DNA of 64,000 nt from Thalassovita taeanensis (GCF_900110775.1 NZ_FOEP01000005.1:204238-268237); one strand, 5' to 3'; counted from the first letter of the stretch, positions 41,265 to 50,786 are shown. The notes: generated by a model not told the origin, from the sequence alone. Numbers and translations are program-made.

Positions 41265-42706
41265 GCTTGTGGACCGCAGCCGAGGCCGCTGCTGCAACCG
41301 GGGGACAGGCCGTTGGCGATTGGCAGGTCGACGGGGTGTCGATCGACACCCGCACCCTGCAAGAGGGCGATCTGTTTGTCGCGCTCAAAGCCGCCCGTGA
41401 TGGGCACGATTTTGTGGCGCAGGCGCTTGCCCACGGCGCCGGGGCAGCACTGGTCAGCCACCGCCCCAAGGGCGTGGCCGAGGATGCGCCTTTGCTGATT
41501 GTGTCGGATGTTCTGGAGGGGCTAGAGGCGCTTGGCCGCGCAGCCCGTGCCAGAACCAAGGCCAAAGTGATCGCTGTGACCGGCTCGGTTGGCAAAACCT
41601 CGACCAAGGAAATGCTGCGCACTGTGCTGTCGGGGCAGGGCCGCACCCACGCTGCCGAGGCCAGCTATAACAACCACTGGGGCGTGCCGCTGACGTTGGC
41701 GCGGATGCCCGCAGACACGCAGTTTGCCGTGATCGAAATCGGTATGAACCACCCCGGAGAGATTGCGCCGTTGGCCCGGATGGCGCGGCCGCATGTGGCG
41801 ATGATCACCACTGTGGCGGCGGCTCATCTGGAAGCGTTCGACAGCATCGAAGGCATTGCGACCGAAAAGGCCGCGATCTTTGACGGGCTGGAGCCACGCG
41901 GCGTGGCCGTGACCAACGGCGATCTGCCCACCGCCCCCATTCTGGAGGCCGCCGCGCGAGAGCATGGGGCCCGGATCATTACGTTCGGAGAGGCCCCGCG
42001 CAATCACCACCGGCTGACTGATCTGTCGTTGGTCGATGATGTGACCGTGGCGCAGGGGCGGCGCTGGCGCAGTCCGATTTTGTTCAAGATCATGGCGGCG
42101 GGCCGACATTTTGCGGTTAACGCGATGGGGGTTTTGGCGGTGGTCCATGCGCTGCGACTGGACCCAACCATGGCGGCTGCGGATCTGGCGCGCTGGGCAC
42201 CACCTGCGGGCAGGGGGCAGCGCGAAAGGCTGCTGCTGGATTCGGTGATGGAGGATCAGTTTCTGGATCTGATCGACGACGCATTCAACGCCAACCCGAC
42301 CTCGATGGCCGCATCCTTGGAGGTTCTGGCGGCTGCCCGCCCGGTGGATGGGATCGGGCGCGTGTCCAAAGGTCGGCGGATTGCCGTGCTGGGCGATATG
42401 CTGGAACTGGGCCCCGACGAGATGGCGCTGCACGAGGCGCTAGCCGATCTGCCCTTCATGGCCGAGTTGAGCACGGTGCATTGTGTCGGCCCGCGGATGC
42501 ACCGGCTTTGGTCGCGTCTGCCGCTGGGGCTGCGCGGGGACTGGACGGAAACCGCAGGCAAGATGGCCGCACGGGCGCATCGGCTGATTGACGCCGGGGA
42601 TGTGGTGCTGGTGAAGGGGTCCAAGGGCAGCAAGGTCAGTCAGGTTGTTGACGCCATTCGAAAACTGGGCCATGGCGCGCCCCAGACAGACAAAGGGACC
42701 GCGTAA
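41261..42706 (+). CDS. murF: UDP-MurNAc-tripeptide:D-Ala-D-Ala ligase
   Basis: A 481-residue Mur ligase that completes the UDP-MurNAc pentapeptide. N-terminal WQVDGVSIDTRTLQEGDLFVALK, ATP loop VTGSVGKTSTKEML, the central EIGMNHPGEIAPLARMARP, and the C-terminal DDAFNANPTSM and GDMLELG motifs characteristic of MurF. It overlaps murE by 4 bases and ends 3 bases before mraY. Confidence 0.95.
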   Translation: MSLWTAAEAAAATGGQAVGDWQVDGVSIDTRTLQEGDLFVALKAARDGHDFVAQALAHGAGAALVSHRPKGVAEDAPLLIVSDVLEGLEALGRAARARTKAKVIAVTGSVGKTSTKEMLRTVLSGQGRTHAAEASYNNHWGVPLTLARMPADTQFAVIEIGMNHPGEIAPLARMARPHVAMITTVAAAHLEAFDSIEGIATEKAAIFDGLEPRGVAVTNGDLPTAPILEAAAREHGARIITFGEAPRNHHRLTDLSLVDDVTVAQGRRWRSPILFKIMAAGRHFAVNAMGVLAVVHALRLDPTMAAADLARWAPPAGRGQRERLLLDSVMEDQFLDLIDDAFNANPTSMAASLEVLAAARPVDGIGRVSKGRRIAVLGDMLELGPDEMALHEALADLPFMAELSTVHCVGPRMHRLWSRLPLGLRGDWTETAGKMAARAHRLIDAGDVVLVKGSKGSKVSQVVDAIRKLGHGAPQTDKGTA

Positions 42707-42709
42707 AAT

Positions 42710-43792
42710 ATGCTATATTGGTTAACCGGGCTTTCGGACGGCGGGGATTTCTTCAACCTGTTCCGCTATATCACTTTCCGTTCCGGCGGGGCGTTCATGA
42801 CGGCGCTGGTGTTCGGCTTCATCTTCGGTCAGCCCTTGATCAATGTTCTGCGCAAGACACAGGGCAAGGGGCAGCCAATCCGTGATGACGGCCCCGAGGG
42901 GCATTTCGTCAAGGCGGGCACGCCGACCATGGGCGGGTTGCTGATTGTGGGGGCGCTTCTGACCTCGACTTTGCTGTGGGCGCGGCTGGATAACCCCTTT
43001 GTTTGGCTGGTTCTTTTCGTCACGATGTCGTTTGCGGCAATCGGGTTTGCCGATGATTTCGCCAAAGTGTCCAAGCAGAACACCAAGGGTGTATCGGGTC
43101 GTGTGCGGCTGGGGCTGGGTTTTTTGATCGCGGGCATCGCGGGCTATTGGGCGGCGCAGTACCATCCCGAGGGGCTGCAGTACAAACTGGCGCTGCCGGT
43201 GTTCAAGGATACGTTGATCAACCTGGGCTATTTGTTCGTGCCGTTTGCGATGATCGTGATCGTCGGATCGGCCAATGCGGTGAACCTGACAGACGGGCTG
43301 GACGGGCTGGCGATCATGCCGGTGATGATCGCCTCGGCCACGTTGGGGGTGATCGCCTATGCCGTGGGCCGGGTCGATTTCACCGAGTATCTGGATGTGC
43401 ATTACGTGCCGGGCACAGGGGAAATTCTTGTTTTCGTAGCGGGGCTTGTGGGCGGTGGCCTTGGGTTCCTGTGGTACAACGCGCCGCCTGCTGCGGTGTT
43501 CATGGGCGACACCGGATCGCTGGCTTTGGGCGGGGCGCTGGGGGCGATTGCGGTGGCGACGAAGCACGAGATCGTGCTGGCGATTGTCGGCGGCTTGTTC
43601 GTGGTCGAGGCCCTGAGCGTGATCATTCAGGTGCTGTACTTCAAACGCACCGGCAAGCGGGTTTTCCTGATGGCGCCGATCCACCATCACTATGAAAAAA
43701 AGGGCTGGGCCGAGCCGCAGATCGTGATCCGCTTCTGGATCATCGCGCTTATTCTGGCCATGGTCGGGCTGGCGACGCTGAAGGTCCGGTAA
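42710..43792 (+). CDS. mraY: Phospho-N-acetylmuramoyl-pentapeptide transferase
   Basis: A 360-residue inner-membrane enzyme that makes lipid I from UDP-MurNAc-pentapeptide and undecaprenyl phosphate. About ten transmembrane helices. Active-site loops: [28 protein letters not shown] (Asp pair), [31 protein letters not shown] and the histidine loop [13 protein letters not shown]. Last gene of the contiguous mraZ-mraY run. Confidence 0.96.
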   Translation: MLYWLTGLSDGGDFFNLFRYITFRSGGAFMTALVFGFIFGQPLINVLRKTQGKGQPIRDDGPEGHFVKAGTPTMGGLLIVGALLTSTLLWARLDNPFVWLVLFVTMSFAAIGFADDFAKVSKQNTKGVSGRVRLGLGFLIAGIAGYWAAQYHPEGLQYKLALPVFKDTLINLGYLFVPFAMIVIVGSANAVNLTDGLDGLAIMPVMIASATLGVIAYAVGRVDFTEYLDVHYVPGTGEILVFVAGLVGGGLGFLWYNAPPAAVFMGDTGSLALGGALGAIAVATKHEIVLAIVGGLFVVEALSVIIQVLYFKRTGKRVFLMAPIHHHYEKKGWAEPQIVIRFWIIALILAMVGLATLKVR

Positions 43793-43800
43793 CGGATTTT

Positions 43801-43855
43801 CGGGGGACACACGACATGCACACAGCATGCACATCACATGCATATCGCAGGTGCG
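43801..43855 (-). repeat. Dispersed 55-bp repeat, copy behind mraY
   Basis: Reverse-complement copy of the repeat at 28,336-28,390. The 29 bases at 43,827-43,855 are identical and the rest is similar. It begins 8 bases after the mraY stop and ends before the small gene at 43,918, at the point where the dcw cluster is interrupted. TGCATG boxes repeat about every 10 bases. Confidence 0.6.
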
Positions 43856-43917
43856 GCAATTTATTGTGAATTTCCCGCCACCTGATACGACACTTCTGAT
43901 TGCAAGGGGGTGTCGGT

Positions 43918-44310
43918 ATGCAAGGTTCGGTGTGGGACTATTGGCAGGCGATTGTCGGGCTGGTCGCGGTGTTGGGTGTTTGGATCGCGTGGCGGCAGTT
44001 TCGGGCTGCTGGCCCCAAAACCCGAAACGAGATCACCGGCGGCAGCCGCAACACCCAAAGCGGCGGGGGAGTAGTGGCGGGGTTTGGGCTCTGGTCACGG
44101 GGCGCGCTTTGGGGGGAAGGCGCGGGTGTTTGTCATGTCGCGGTGCGGCTGGATGACATGGATCAATTGCAGAAGGGAGGTTTCGCAATAAGCTCGATCT
44201 GCAATGTCATGCATGATCAACCTTGGGGGCTGAAATGGACGAAACTTCAGACAAAATCGAACAGGGGCTGGATGTACCGGCCTTGCGCAGCGACACACAT
44301 GCGGCCCTGA
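43918..44310 (+). CDS. Possible small membrane protein, C-terminus doubtful
   Basis: ATG 43,918 with AGGGGG eight bases upstream opens a frame whose first 60 residues look real: one membrane helix (YWQAIVGLVAVLGVWIAW), then RQFRAAGPKTRNEITGGSRN and a TQSGGG stretch. The rest (after about 44,090) has poor composition and overlaps the next gene by 76 bases, so the true end may be earlier, with a frameshift. No family recognised; the G-N-rich NEITGGSRNTQSGG piece resembles linkers in small signalling-type membrane proteins. Confidence 0.35.
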   Translation: MQGSVWDYWQAIVGLVAVLGVWIAWRQFRAAGPKTRNEITGGSRNTQSGGGVVAGFGLWSRGALWGEGAGVCHVAVRLDDMDQLQKGGFAISSICNVMHDQPWGLKWTKLQTKSNRGWMYRPCAATHMRP

Positions 44311-44930
44311 TTGAGGGCGATCGTATTCAAGAGGCGGTGCGGGATGTTGTTGTTCGGGCGCTGAGCAGTCGGCCGCTGTCGCGCGAGAATGTGAAAGAGG
44401 TCATCGAGGTGGTGCTGGACGAGGCTGCGGACGGCGCTTCGGAAAGCGGGGTGGAGACGACCGATGCCCTGAAACAGGCGTCGGCGGGCATTGATGACGC
44501 GTTGAGCCGGGCCACTCATGCCTCGAAGCTGGCGCTGGAAGAGGCCACCGGGCGCGTCGAGGCGTTTTCCGAGACTGACCTGAAACAGGCGGCTGACGAT
44601 CTGGTGGCACTGGACAAGATGTATCTGGAGGTTCTGCGCGACCTGGTAAAAAGCGGCAGGAAGGCGTCGCACGCGTTGTTCAAGGATCTTGTCACGCATG
44701 TGGAGCGGTCTAGCGCCGATACCGGGAAATCCATACGTGCGTCGCTTGAGGCGCTACAGGGGCATCTGCCGCACCGGCCACATCTGTCCGATCTCGGGCG
44801 GTCAGCGCGCACCGGCATGGCCACCGTTGCGTCGATCGGCAGTGGCATTCTGGCGGGCTTGTCTGACAGTCTTGCACCGTCGCAAGAACAGGACAAAGAT
44901 GACGAAAAGCCCAAACAGAAAGATGCTTAA
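44235..44930 (+). CDS. Helical coiled-coil protein next to ubiB, DUF6781-like (231 aa)
   Basis: A 231-residue, almost fully helical, charged protein (ETTDALKQASAGIDDALSRA, HASKLALEEATGRVEAFSE) with a weakly hydrophobic segment near residue 200 (RTGMATVASIGSGILAGLSD) and a Lys/Glu/Asp tail. It resembles the proteins called DUF6781 that often precede ubiB-type kinases; the number is from memory. The stop TAA overlaps the ubiB start ATG by one base, so the two are co-translated and probably work together. The start is ATG 44,235. Confidence 0.65.
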   Translation: MDETSDKIEQGLDVPALRSDTHAALIEGDRIQEAVRDVVVRALSSRPLSRENVKEVIEVVLDEAADGASESGVETTDALKQASAGIDDALSRATHASKLALEEATGRVEAFSETDLKQAADDLVALDKMYLEVLRDLVKSGRKASHALFKDLVTHVERSSADTGKSIRASLEALQGHLPHRPHLSDLGRSARTGMATVASIGSGILAGLSDSLAPSQEQDKDDEKPKQKDA

Positions 44931-46609
44931 TGGTTCTGAACGCCTTTGGGTCGCCGCATGACCTCAAGCGACTTGCCGAGATTTCGGCGACACTGATCCG
45001 ATATGGATTTGGCGATCTGGTGCAGCGTTTCGGTCTTGAAAACGCGGCATCCAAGGCGGGGCGTATTCTGCGTGGCAAGGAGGCGCCCGACACTGCGCAT
45101 CTTTCCCCGGCGGAGCGTCTGCGCTGCGTGTTGGAGGAGATGGGGCCGACCTTTGTCAAGCTTGGGCAGATCCTGTCGACCCGGATCGACATGCTGCCGC
45201 CCGACTATATCGCCGAGCTTGAAACGCTGCACGACAAGGTTGCAACCTTGCCCTATGAGGCGCTTGTGGCAGAGGTCGAAGCCGATCTGGGCTATCGCCT
45301 GACAGAGGTTTTCGCCGAGATTGACAAGACCCCGCTGGCGGCCGGCTCGATTGCGCAGGTGCACCGGGCGCGGCTGCTGTCGGGCGAGGCGGTTGTGCTC
45401 AAGATCCGGCGGCCGGGCGTGCGCCGGGTGATCGAGGCGGATCTGCGGTTGCTGATGCATATTGCCCATTTCGTCGCTGCGGAATTCGAAGATGCGCACC
45501 GGTTCCGCCCCGAGGAAATCATTACCGAATTTGCCAAATCTATCCGCACCGAGCTGGATCTGGCCAACGAGTGCCACAATGCCGAGCGGATCGCGAATAA
45601 TTTCCGTGACGTGCCGCACATCCGCGTGCCCCGTGTGTACTGGGACTGGACCAACGAGGCGATGAACGTGCAGGAGTTCGTGTCGGGCATTGCCGGAAGC
45701 GACCTGACGGCGGCGCGGGCGGCTGGGCTTGACCTCAGGCTGATTGCGGCACGCGGCGCCGAAGCGGTGCTGACGATGATGCTGGAGGACCGGTTCTTTC
45801 ATGCCGACCCGCACCCCGGAAACGTGTTCTATCTGCCGGATGAGCAGCTCGTTTTCATTGATTTCGGGATGGTCGGGCATCTGTCGCGCCGCCGCCGGGA
45901 TGAGTTGGTGGATCTGCTGTCCGGGGTGGTTCAGCGTGATCCCGAAGCGGTGACAGAGATATTGCTGAAATGGGCGAACGCATCTTTGACTGAAAATCAG
46001 CAGCTGGAGGAGCGGATCGAGGGGTTTATCGAACGTGTCCACGGCGTTCCGCTGAAATCGCTTAACCTGTCAGCGCTGGCGCTGGATCTGGTCGGGATCA
46101 TGCGCGAGCACGACCTTGCGCTGCCGCCTGATCTGACGCTTCTGATCAAGGCTTTTACCTCGCTCGAAGGGATGGGGCGGCAGCTTGACCCCGATTTTGA
46201 CATGGCGAGCGCCGCAGAGCCCTTTTTACACCGGCTCATATTGCAACGGTTTTCGCCAAAAGAGCTGGTCAGGCTGACCGGAAAGGGCCTGGCGGACGGC
46301 GTTGATCTGATGGCGCATCTGCCGAAAGATCTGAAAACCCTGATACATTCCGTGCAACAGGGAAAAATAAAGCTGGGCATCGAAGTGCAGCAGATGGATA
46401 ATTTTCTGACCCGGTTGGACCGGTCGATCACGCGGATCACCATCGGGATCGTGATCGCGGCGCTGACGATGGGATCGTCGATCGTCATGACCGTTTCGGG
46501 GATCGAGTTGCCGGTGGCGGTGTCGGTCTTTGCGATGATGGGGTTCTTTGGGGCTGTGGTCGGTGGTGTCTGGCTGATGTATTCCATCTGGCGCAGCGGC
46601 AAAGGCTAG
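44930..46609 (+). CDS. ubiB: ABC1/UbiB family atypical kinase
   Basis: A 559-residue atypical protein kinase-like ATPase of the AarF/ABC1/UbiB family, involved in ubiquinone synthesis or lipid handling at the inner membrane. Signature motifs: the KxGQ helix (GPTFVKLGQILSTR), the Ala-rich loop PLAAGSIAQVHRARL in place of a glycine-rich loop, the VLKIRRPGV lysine, the catalytic-type FHADPHPGNVFY and the metal-binding IDFGMVGHLS. Two C-terminal hydrophobic helices (about 505-555) suggest membrane anchoring. A general ABC1 kinase other than UbiB proper is possible. Co-translated with the coiled-coil gene upstream. Confidence 0.85.
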   Translation: MVLNAFGSPHDLKRLAEISATLIRYGFGDLVQRFGLENAASKAGRILRGKEAPDTAHLSPAERLRCVLEEMGPTFVKLGQILSTRIDMLPPDYIAELETLHDKVATLPYEALVAEVEADLGYRLTEVFAEIDKTPLAAGSIAQVHRARLLSGEAVVLKIRRPGVRRVIEADLRLLMHIAHFVAAEFEDAHRFRPEEIITEFAKSIRTELDLANECHNAERIANNFRDVPHIRVPRVYWDWTNEAMNVQEFVSGIAGSDLTAARAAGLDLRLIAARGAEAVLTMMLEDRFFHADPHPGNVFYLPDEQLVFIDFGMVGHLSRRRRDELVDLLSGVVQRDPEAVTEILLKWANASLTENQQLEERIEGFIERVHGVPLKSLNLSALALDLVGIMREHDLALPPDLTLLIKAFTSLEGMGRQLDPDFDMASAAEPFLHRLILQRFSPKELVRLTGKGLADGVDLMAHLPKDLKTLIHSVQQGKIKLGIEVQQMDNFLTRLDRSITRITIGIVIAALTMGSSIVMTVSGIELPVAVSVFAMMGFFGAVVGGVWLMYSIWRSGKG

Positions 46610-46741
46610 CCCGATCAGGCGCGGCCCTGTGCGTGGTCGTTTCCGTCATGCGCCGGGCAGGGGGGCACTTGCGTGGGCTCTGGTCAAGGTCAGGCGGATC
46701 AGGTAGCGGTTTGGGCGATTTAATCCGCATTGGGGGATGGC

Positions 46742-48145
46742 ATGATACCGGTTCGGGGATTTGAAGGGCGCAAGGTGGCGGTTCTGGGGTTGGGGCGCTC
46801 TGGTCTTGCGACTGCGCGCAGTTTGCGGGCGGGCGAGGCCGAGGCCCTGTGCTGGGACGACAACAGCGCCGCGCGTGACAAGGCCGAGGCCGAGGGGTTC
46901 ACGATCAGTGACCTGAGCCGGGCGGGCGCGTTCGAGGATGTGGCCGCGCTGATTGTCAGCCCTGGTATTCCGCACCTCTATCCGGCACCGAACAAGGTGG
47001 TCGCGCTGGCGTGGGAGGCGGGCGTGCCGGTGGACAATGACATCGGGCTGTTCTTCCGTTCACTGGCCGGGGGCGAATGGGACGAGTTCGACGCGCCGCC
47101 ACGGGTGGTTGCGGTGACGGGCTCGAACGGGAAATCCACCACCTCGGCCCTGATTGCGCATGTGCTCGAGCAGGCGGGCAAGCCGGTGCAGTTGGCCGGC
47201 AATATCGGGCGCGGGGTTCTGGACATTGATCCGCCGGACGAGGGCGGCGTGGTGGTGCTGGAGCTGTCAAGCTATCAGACCGATCTGGCGCGGGCTTTGA
47301 CACCGGATGTGGCGGTGTTCACCAACCTCAGCCCCGACCATCTGGACCGGCACGGCGGCATGGGCGGCTATTTCGCGGCCAAGCGGCGGCTGTTTGCCGA
47401 AGGCGGCCCGGACCGCGCGGTGATCGGTGTGGACGAGGCCGAGGGGCAATATCTGGCCAATCAGCTGTCCGAGGGGCTGGGCGATGACCGGGTGATCCGC
47501 GTGTCCGTCGCGCGCAAGTTGAGCGGACCGGGGTGGCAGGTGTTCGCGCGCAAGGGGTTTCTGAGCGAGTACCGCAAGGGGCGGCAGGCGGGGTCAATTG
47601 ATCTGCGCGACATGACCGGGTTGCCGGGCGCGCACAACCATCAAAACGCCTGTGCGGCCTATGCCGCGTGCCGGACGCTGGGATTGGCGCCCAAGGTGAT
47701 CGAGGCGGCCTTTGCCAGCTTCGGCGGCCTGCCGCATCGCAGTCAGACCGTGGTCGAGGCGGCGGGTGTGCGGTATGTCAACGACAGCAAGGCGACGAAT
47801 GTGGACAGTGCCGCCAAGGCGCTGCTGGCGTTTCAGAATATCCGCTGGATCTGTGGCGGGCTCGAGAAAGAGGGCGGGCTGGCGGGCTTGCAAGACGCGC
47901 TGGGCTCGGTGGTCAAAGCCTATGTGATCGGGCGCGAAGCGGCGCAGTTCGCCATGCAACTCGAGGGCGTGGAAGCCGAGGTTTGCACCACGATGGAGGC
48001 CGCAGTGACGCGTGCCGTGGCCGAAGCACAGCCGGGCGAAACCGTGCTATTGGCGCCTGCGGCGGCAAGCTTTGACCAATATGACAACTTCGAGCAGCGC
48101 GGCGATGATTTCACCACCCGCGTGCGCGCGGCGGTAACGGCATAA
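46742..48145 (+). CDS. murD: UDP-MurNAc-L-alanine:D-glutamate ligase
   Basis: A 467-residue Mur ligase adding D-Glu to UDP-MurNAc-L-Ala. N-terminal [15 protein letters not shown], the ATP loop [29 protein letters not shown], the central [16 protein letters not shown] and the C-terminal [14 protein letters not shown] 46,742 starts the standard N-terminus. It is separated from mraY by about 3 kb, and the usual next genes (ftsW, murG, murC, murB) do not follow. Confidence 0.94.
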   Translation: MIPVRGFEGRKVAVLGLGRSGLATARSLRAGEAEALCWDDNSAARDKAEAEGFTISDLSRAGAFEDVAALIVSPGIPHLYPAPNKVVALAWEAGVPVDNDIGLFFRSLAGGEWDEFDAPPRVVAVTGSNGKSTTSALIAHVLEQAGKPVQLAGNIGRGVLDIDPPDEGGVVVLELSSYQTDLARALTPDVAVFTNLSPDHLDRHGGMGGYFAAKRRLFAEGGPDRAVIGVDEAEGQYLANQLSEGLGDDRVIRVSVARKLSGPGWQVFARKGFLSEYRKGRQAGSIDLRDMTGLPGAHNHQNACAAYAACRTLGLAPKVIEAAFASFGGLPHRSQTVVEAAGVRYVNDSKATNVDSAAKALLAFQNIRWICGGLEKEGGLAGLQDALGSVVKAYVIGREAAQFAMQLEGVEAEVCTTMEAAVTRAVAEAQPGETVLLAPAAASFDQYDNFEQRGDDFTTRVRAAVTA

Positions 48146-48163
48146 GAGGTTCGGTATTCGTAG

Positions 48164-48493
48164 AATATAGGTGTTGCGGTCTGCCTTGGGCTGGCTCTGG
48201 CCGGGACGGCAGAGGCGGGATCGAAGACCTACAAGCGCAAGGCCCTGCGCTATGAGGGCATGAGTGTAGACGTGCAGCGCGCGACGGTCAGCGGCAATCG
48301 GGGTGTGGTTTTTGTCGGGTTTCGCAAGCCACAATTCAAGCCCTCAGATCTCTGGCGATTGCGGTTGGATACGGTCGGGGCGGCGATGATCCAGCAGACG
48401 ACCAGTCGCGAACCGCTGCTGGGAGTGATCCCCCTCAATACCATGCTGGCCAGCAATATTTCTTCTGCCGCGATCGACGTCACCTGCCCCTGA
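48164..48493 (+). pseudogene. Remnant of a small exported protein lacking a start codon
   Basis: The frame is open from a TAG at 48,161 to TGA 48,491-48,493. It reads VAVCLGLALAGTAEAGSKTY, which is clearly the tail of a signal peptide and its cleavage site, then about 90 residues of mature protein ending AAIDVTCP. No ATG, GTG or TTG lies in frame before the signal-peptide core, so the N-terminus seems lost by deletion or frameshift. The in-frame ATG at 48,260 would give a cytoplasmic fragment. The family is unknown; it follows murD by 18 bases. Confidence 0.45.
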
Positions 48494-48554
48494 GTTTCTT
48501 TCTGATGAAAATACTCCGGGGGAGTCGCCGTCAGGCGACGGGGGCAGCGCCCCC
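48494..48554. repeat. Intergenic motif with three tandem hairpins
   Basis: The motif GTTTCTTTCTGATGAAAATA (48,494 onward), shared with 30,867, is followed by three adjacent palindromes: CTCC/GGAG (48,514-48,524), GTCGCC-GTCA-GGCGAC (48,524-48,539) and GGGGGC-AGC-GCCCCC (48,540-48,554). I recall similar tails after genes in many Rhodobacterales genomes. Likely transcription-end or mRNA-stability structure. The remaining stretch to 48,814 shows no gene. Confidence 0.5.
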
Positions 48555-48814
48555 AGCCCCGCGTCATTGGCACGTCCGGCGCGGGGCTTGCCGGACGCTG
48601 GCCTCAACACCGCCGCCAGCTCTGGCCGTCGGGTGTCAGGACCACGTCGCATATCCGTGTCCCAACTTGAACGCGCCCTCGCAGAAATCCACGCGGGTGC
48701 AAATCACCCTGAATGTCGGCTGTGCGCGACAGTGGTGCTGTTCAACGTTGATACCGACGGCGGCATATGAACATCTCTGACGCGTATTCGCCCAATGCGA
48801 CGCGAAGAAAGGCG

Positions 48815-49264
48815 TTACCCCTCCAGCGCCTCAATCATCTCGACCCGCGTCGCATGCCGACCGCCCTCGAAATGGGCGGTCAGGAACGCATCCACGATAT
48901 CAAGCGCCAGCCCTTCGCCCACCACGCGCACACCGATTGAGAGCATGTTGGCATCGTTGTGCTGGCGGATCATGCGGGCCGAGAAAGTATCGACGCAAAC
49001 GCCGCAACGGATGCCCTTTACCTTGTTCGCCGCCATCATGATGCCCTGGCCGGTGCCACAGAGGACGATGCCAAACTGACAATCGCCAGAGGCGACGTGG
49101 CGCGCCGCAGCTTGGCCGTGCTTTGGATAATGTGTGCTCTCCGTCGTCGTCGGTCCGATGTCGACCGCCTCCCAGCCGAGCGCCGCGATATGGGCGGCAA
49201 TGGCCTGCCGCAGCTCAATGGCGGCGTGGTCGCTGGAGAGGACGATGCGTTTGCTGGCAGTCAT
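48815..49264 (-). CDS. rpiB: Ribose-5-phosphate isomerase B
   Basis: A 149-residue RpiB/LacAB-type isomerase interconverting ribose-5-phosphate and ribulose-5-phosphate (pentose phosphate pathway). The N-terminus RIVLSSDHAAIELRQAI has the DHAA substrate loop; the active-site cysteine sits in IVLCGTGQGIMMAANK; RCGVCVDTFSARMIRQHNDANML and the C-terminal helix complete the family pattern. ATG 49,264 gives the normal start. Some paralogues act on allose or galactose phosphates. Confidence 0.92.
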   Translation of the reverse strand: MTASKRIVLSSDHAAIELRQAIAAHIAALGWEAVDIGPTTTESTHYPKHGQAAARHVASGDCQFGIVLCGTGQGIMMAANKVKGIRCGVCVDTFSARMIRQHNDANMLSIGVRVVGEGLALDIVDAFLTAHFEGGRHATRVEMIEALEG

Positions 49265-49735
49265 GGAAAAGTTGTCCTGTTTGCTAAGATAAGTGGGCGG
49301 TTTGGCCACGTTGGATCAGGTGCGCTTTGTTTCGTCGGTTTTTCCGGGTCTCGAATAGTAGCATATGCCTCGTTGACGTCTATCTTCGCAATCGTCTGGA
49401 TTGACCACGCGCGCAAGATTAGGCGGGTGGGCATACCTACGGGCATCGCGGATGGTGGGCTGAAAGCGGCCATTGCGATAGGGGGCGCGCGGACCCAAGA
49501 GCGCAGGTCAGAACGCATCAGGTTTGAGCGGCTTGAAACAGCAACGGCGCCCTTTTTCACCCCCTTGAAGTGCCAGCACGAAGTGAGCGAGTTTGAGCTC
49601 TGGCCTCGATATGGCGGCGCTCCCGGAGGGGAGTGAAATGTGAGCAATACAAAGAATTTTGTGTTATTTCGATCCATCAAACAACCACAACACTGTGTTT
49701 GTAAACGAAACTACGTCCATATCCACTTGGTGAAG
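49265..49735. other. Intergenic stretch between rpiB and tRNA-Phe, no gene seen
   Basis: The open frames here have no ribosome binding site, family motif or consistent codon use. It must contain the rpiB promoter at its left side; no strong hairpin follows the tRNA. Confidence 0.4.
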
Positions 49736-49810
49736 TGGTGCCCGGGGGCGGAATCGAACCACCGACACGAGGATTTTCAATCCACTGCTCTACCCCTGAG
49801 CTACCCAGGC
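49736..49810 (-). tRNA. tRNA-Phe (GAA)
   Basis: Acceptor GCCTGGG with CCCGGGC (one G-T pair), D-stem GCTC/GAGC, anticodon arm GGATTGAAAATCC (anticodon GAA), T-arm with GGTTCGATTCC, discriminator A and encoded CCA. It is the last chromosomal landmark before the island at the right; no repeated copy of its 3' end was seen on the island side. Confidence 0.95.
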
Positions 49811-50540
49811 ACGGGTGAACGGCTTGCGTTCGGATTTCAGCGTTCTAGGCGAGCGCTGCGGGGCTGTCCAGAGGCTTTTGTCAAAAAAATCAGTTGGTAC
49901 ATGAAGATGTAAGGGAAAACGGAAAAAGCGGAGTGAAACCGCTTGGGTTTCCATAAATCCCCAGTGCCATTTTACGCGCCCGTATCAAGAGTGTCGCGCG
50001 GCGCATATATAGAGGCGCGCCGCGAGGGCTGCCATCGCGCGGATCATCCGTGTCTTCGCATGACGAGGGGAAAGCGATGCATGCTTACCTTCGGTGAAGA
50101 CGATGAATGGGGCGAGCGTATTCTGTCTGCGCAAGCTCGAACAAGCGATAGCGACTAGACGTACTCCAATCGGACAATCGCAATCCGTCCCATCTAGGAT
50201 GGGAAGGACAATACGGAACAACACACAACATTTTGAAACAACTTTTGTTGTTCCAACTGTATATTGTGGCTCATTTCTGCTCGTTTTGTGTGATAGAAGG
50301 TGCGGTGTTGAAATCTGGAGTCATCTAAGTGGCTGTAAATAATAGACAAAATTCATATCGAAGCGCCCGTCTGAGCGTGGCCCCGATGATGGATTGGACC
50401 TACATTTTATAAGTTATTGTTTTTAATTGCTAAAAATGGCACCTTTTGTCAAGTAGCAATGGAGTAGCAAGAGGGTACGGATTGTAGTGATCTCGCGTTA
50501 CTCAATGCACATGGCTGCAAGAAGCGGAAGGATTTAGGCG
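49811..50540. other. Transition region into the genomic island
   Basis: No supported gene. It contains a GC hairpin (CGCGGCGC at 49,997-50,004 with GCGCCGCG at 50,017-50,024) and a 9-bp inverted repeat, GGAACAACA (50,215-50,223) with TGTTGTTCC (50,246-50,254), in AT-rich DNA. Composition becomes markedly AT-richer after about 50,200, so an island boundary or attachment site could lie here. Confidence 0.4.
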
Positions 50541-50786
50541 ATGGGGCAGCAGTTCGAGTTTGATTTGGTTTTCGGGCTTCCTCGGAAGGACCTGGATCAG
50601 GACGCAATCCTTGATGCACTTTTCGAGGCAGGTTGCGAAGATGCTGTGGTTGGTCTCGGCGCGCGCGGCTTGGTCGGTTTGGCTTTCACCCGAAGCGGTG
50701 ATAGCGCTGAAGAGGTTATTGCAGTGGCGACGAAAACCGCGCAATCTGCGTTGCCAGAGGGCACCATCCTAATCGAAGTAAAGTAA
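50541..50786 (+). CDS. Small conserved-looking protein (81 aa), unknown
   Basis: Eighty-one residues: GQQFEFDLVFGLPRKDLDQD, then ILDALFEAGCEDAVVGLGAR, then a strand (GLVGLAFTRSG) and a helix-strand end (EEVIAVATKTAQSALPEGTI). The FEF.L.F.LP...LDALFEAGC.DA pattern is one I recall from short proteins of unknown role near mobile or toxin-type genes in Proteobacteria. GGAAGGATTTAG precedes the ATG. Opposite strand to the recombinase module. Confidence 0.55.
   Translation: MGQQFEFDLVFGLPRKDLDQDAILDALFEAGCEDAVVGLGARGLVGLAFTRSGDSAEEVIAVATKTAQSALPEGTILIEVK

Noticed and set aside
49261..49680. Minus-strand frame of 139 codons between rpiB and tRNA-Phe
   Set aside because: No start signal and no consistent protein-like pattern.
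49736..49810. tRNA-Phe as integration target of the right-hand island
   Set aside because: The island lies on the 5' side of this tRNA and no copy of the tRNA 3' end was found at the other side within the window. It could only be settled with sequence beyond 64,000.
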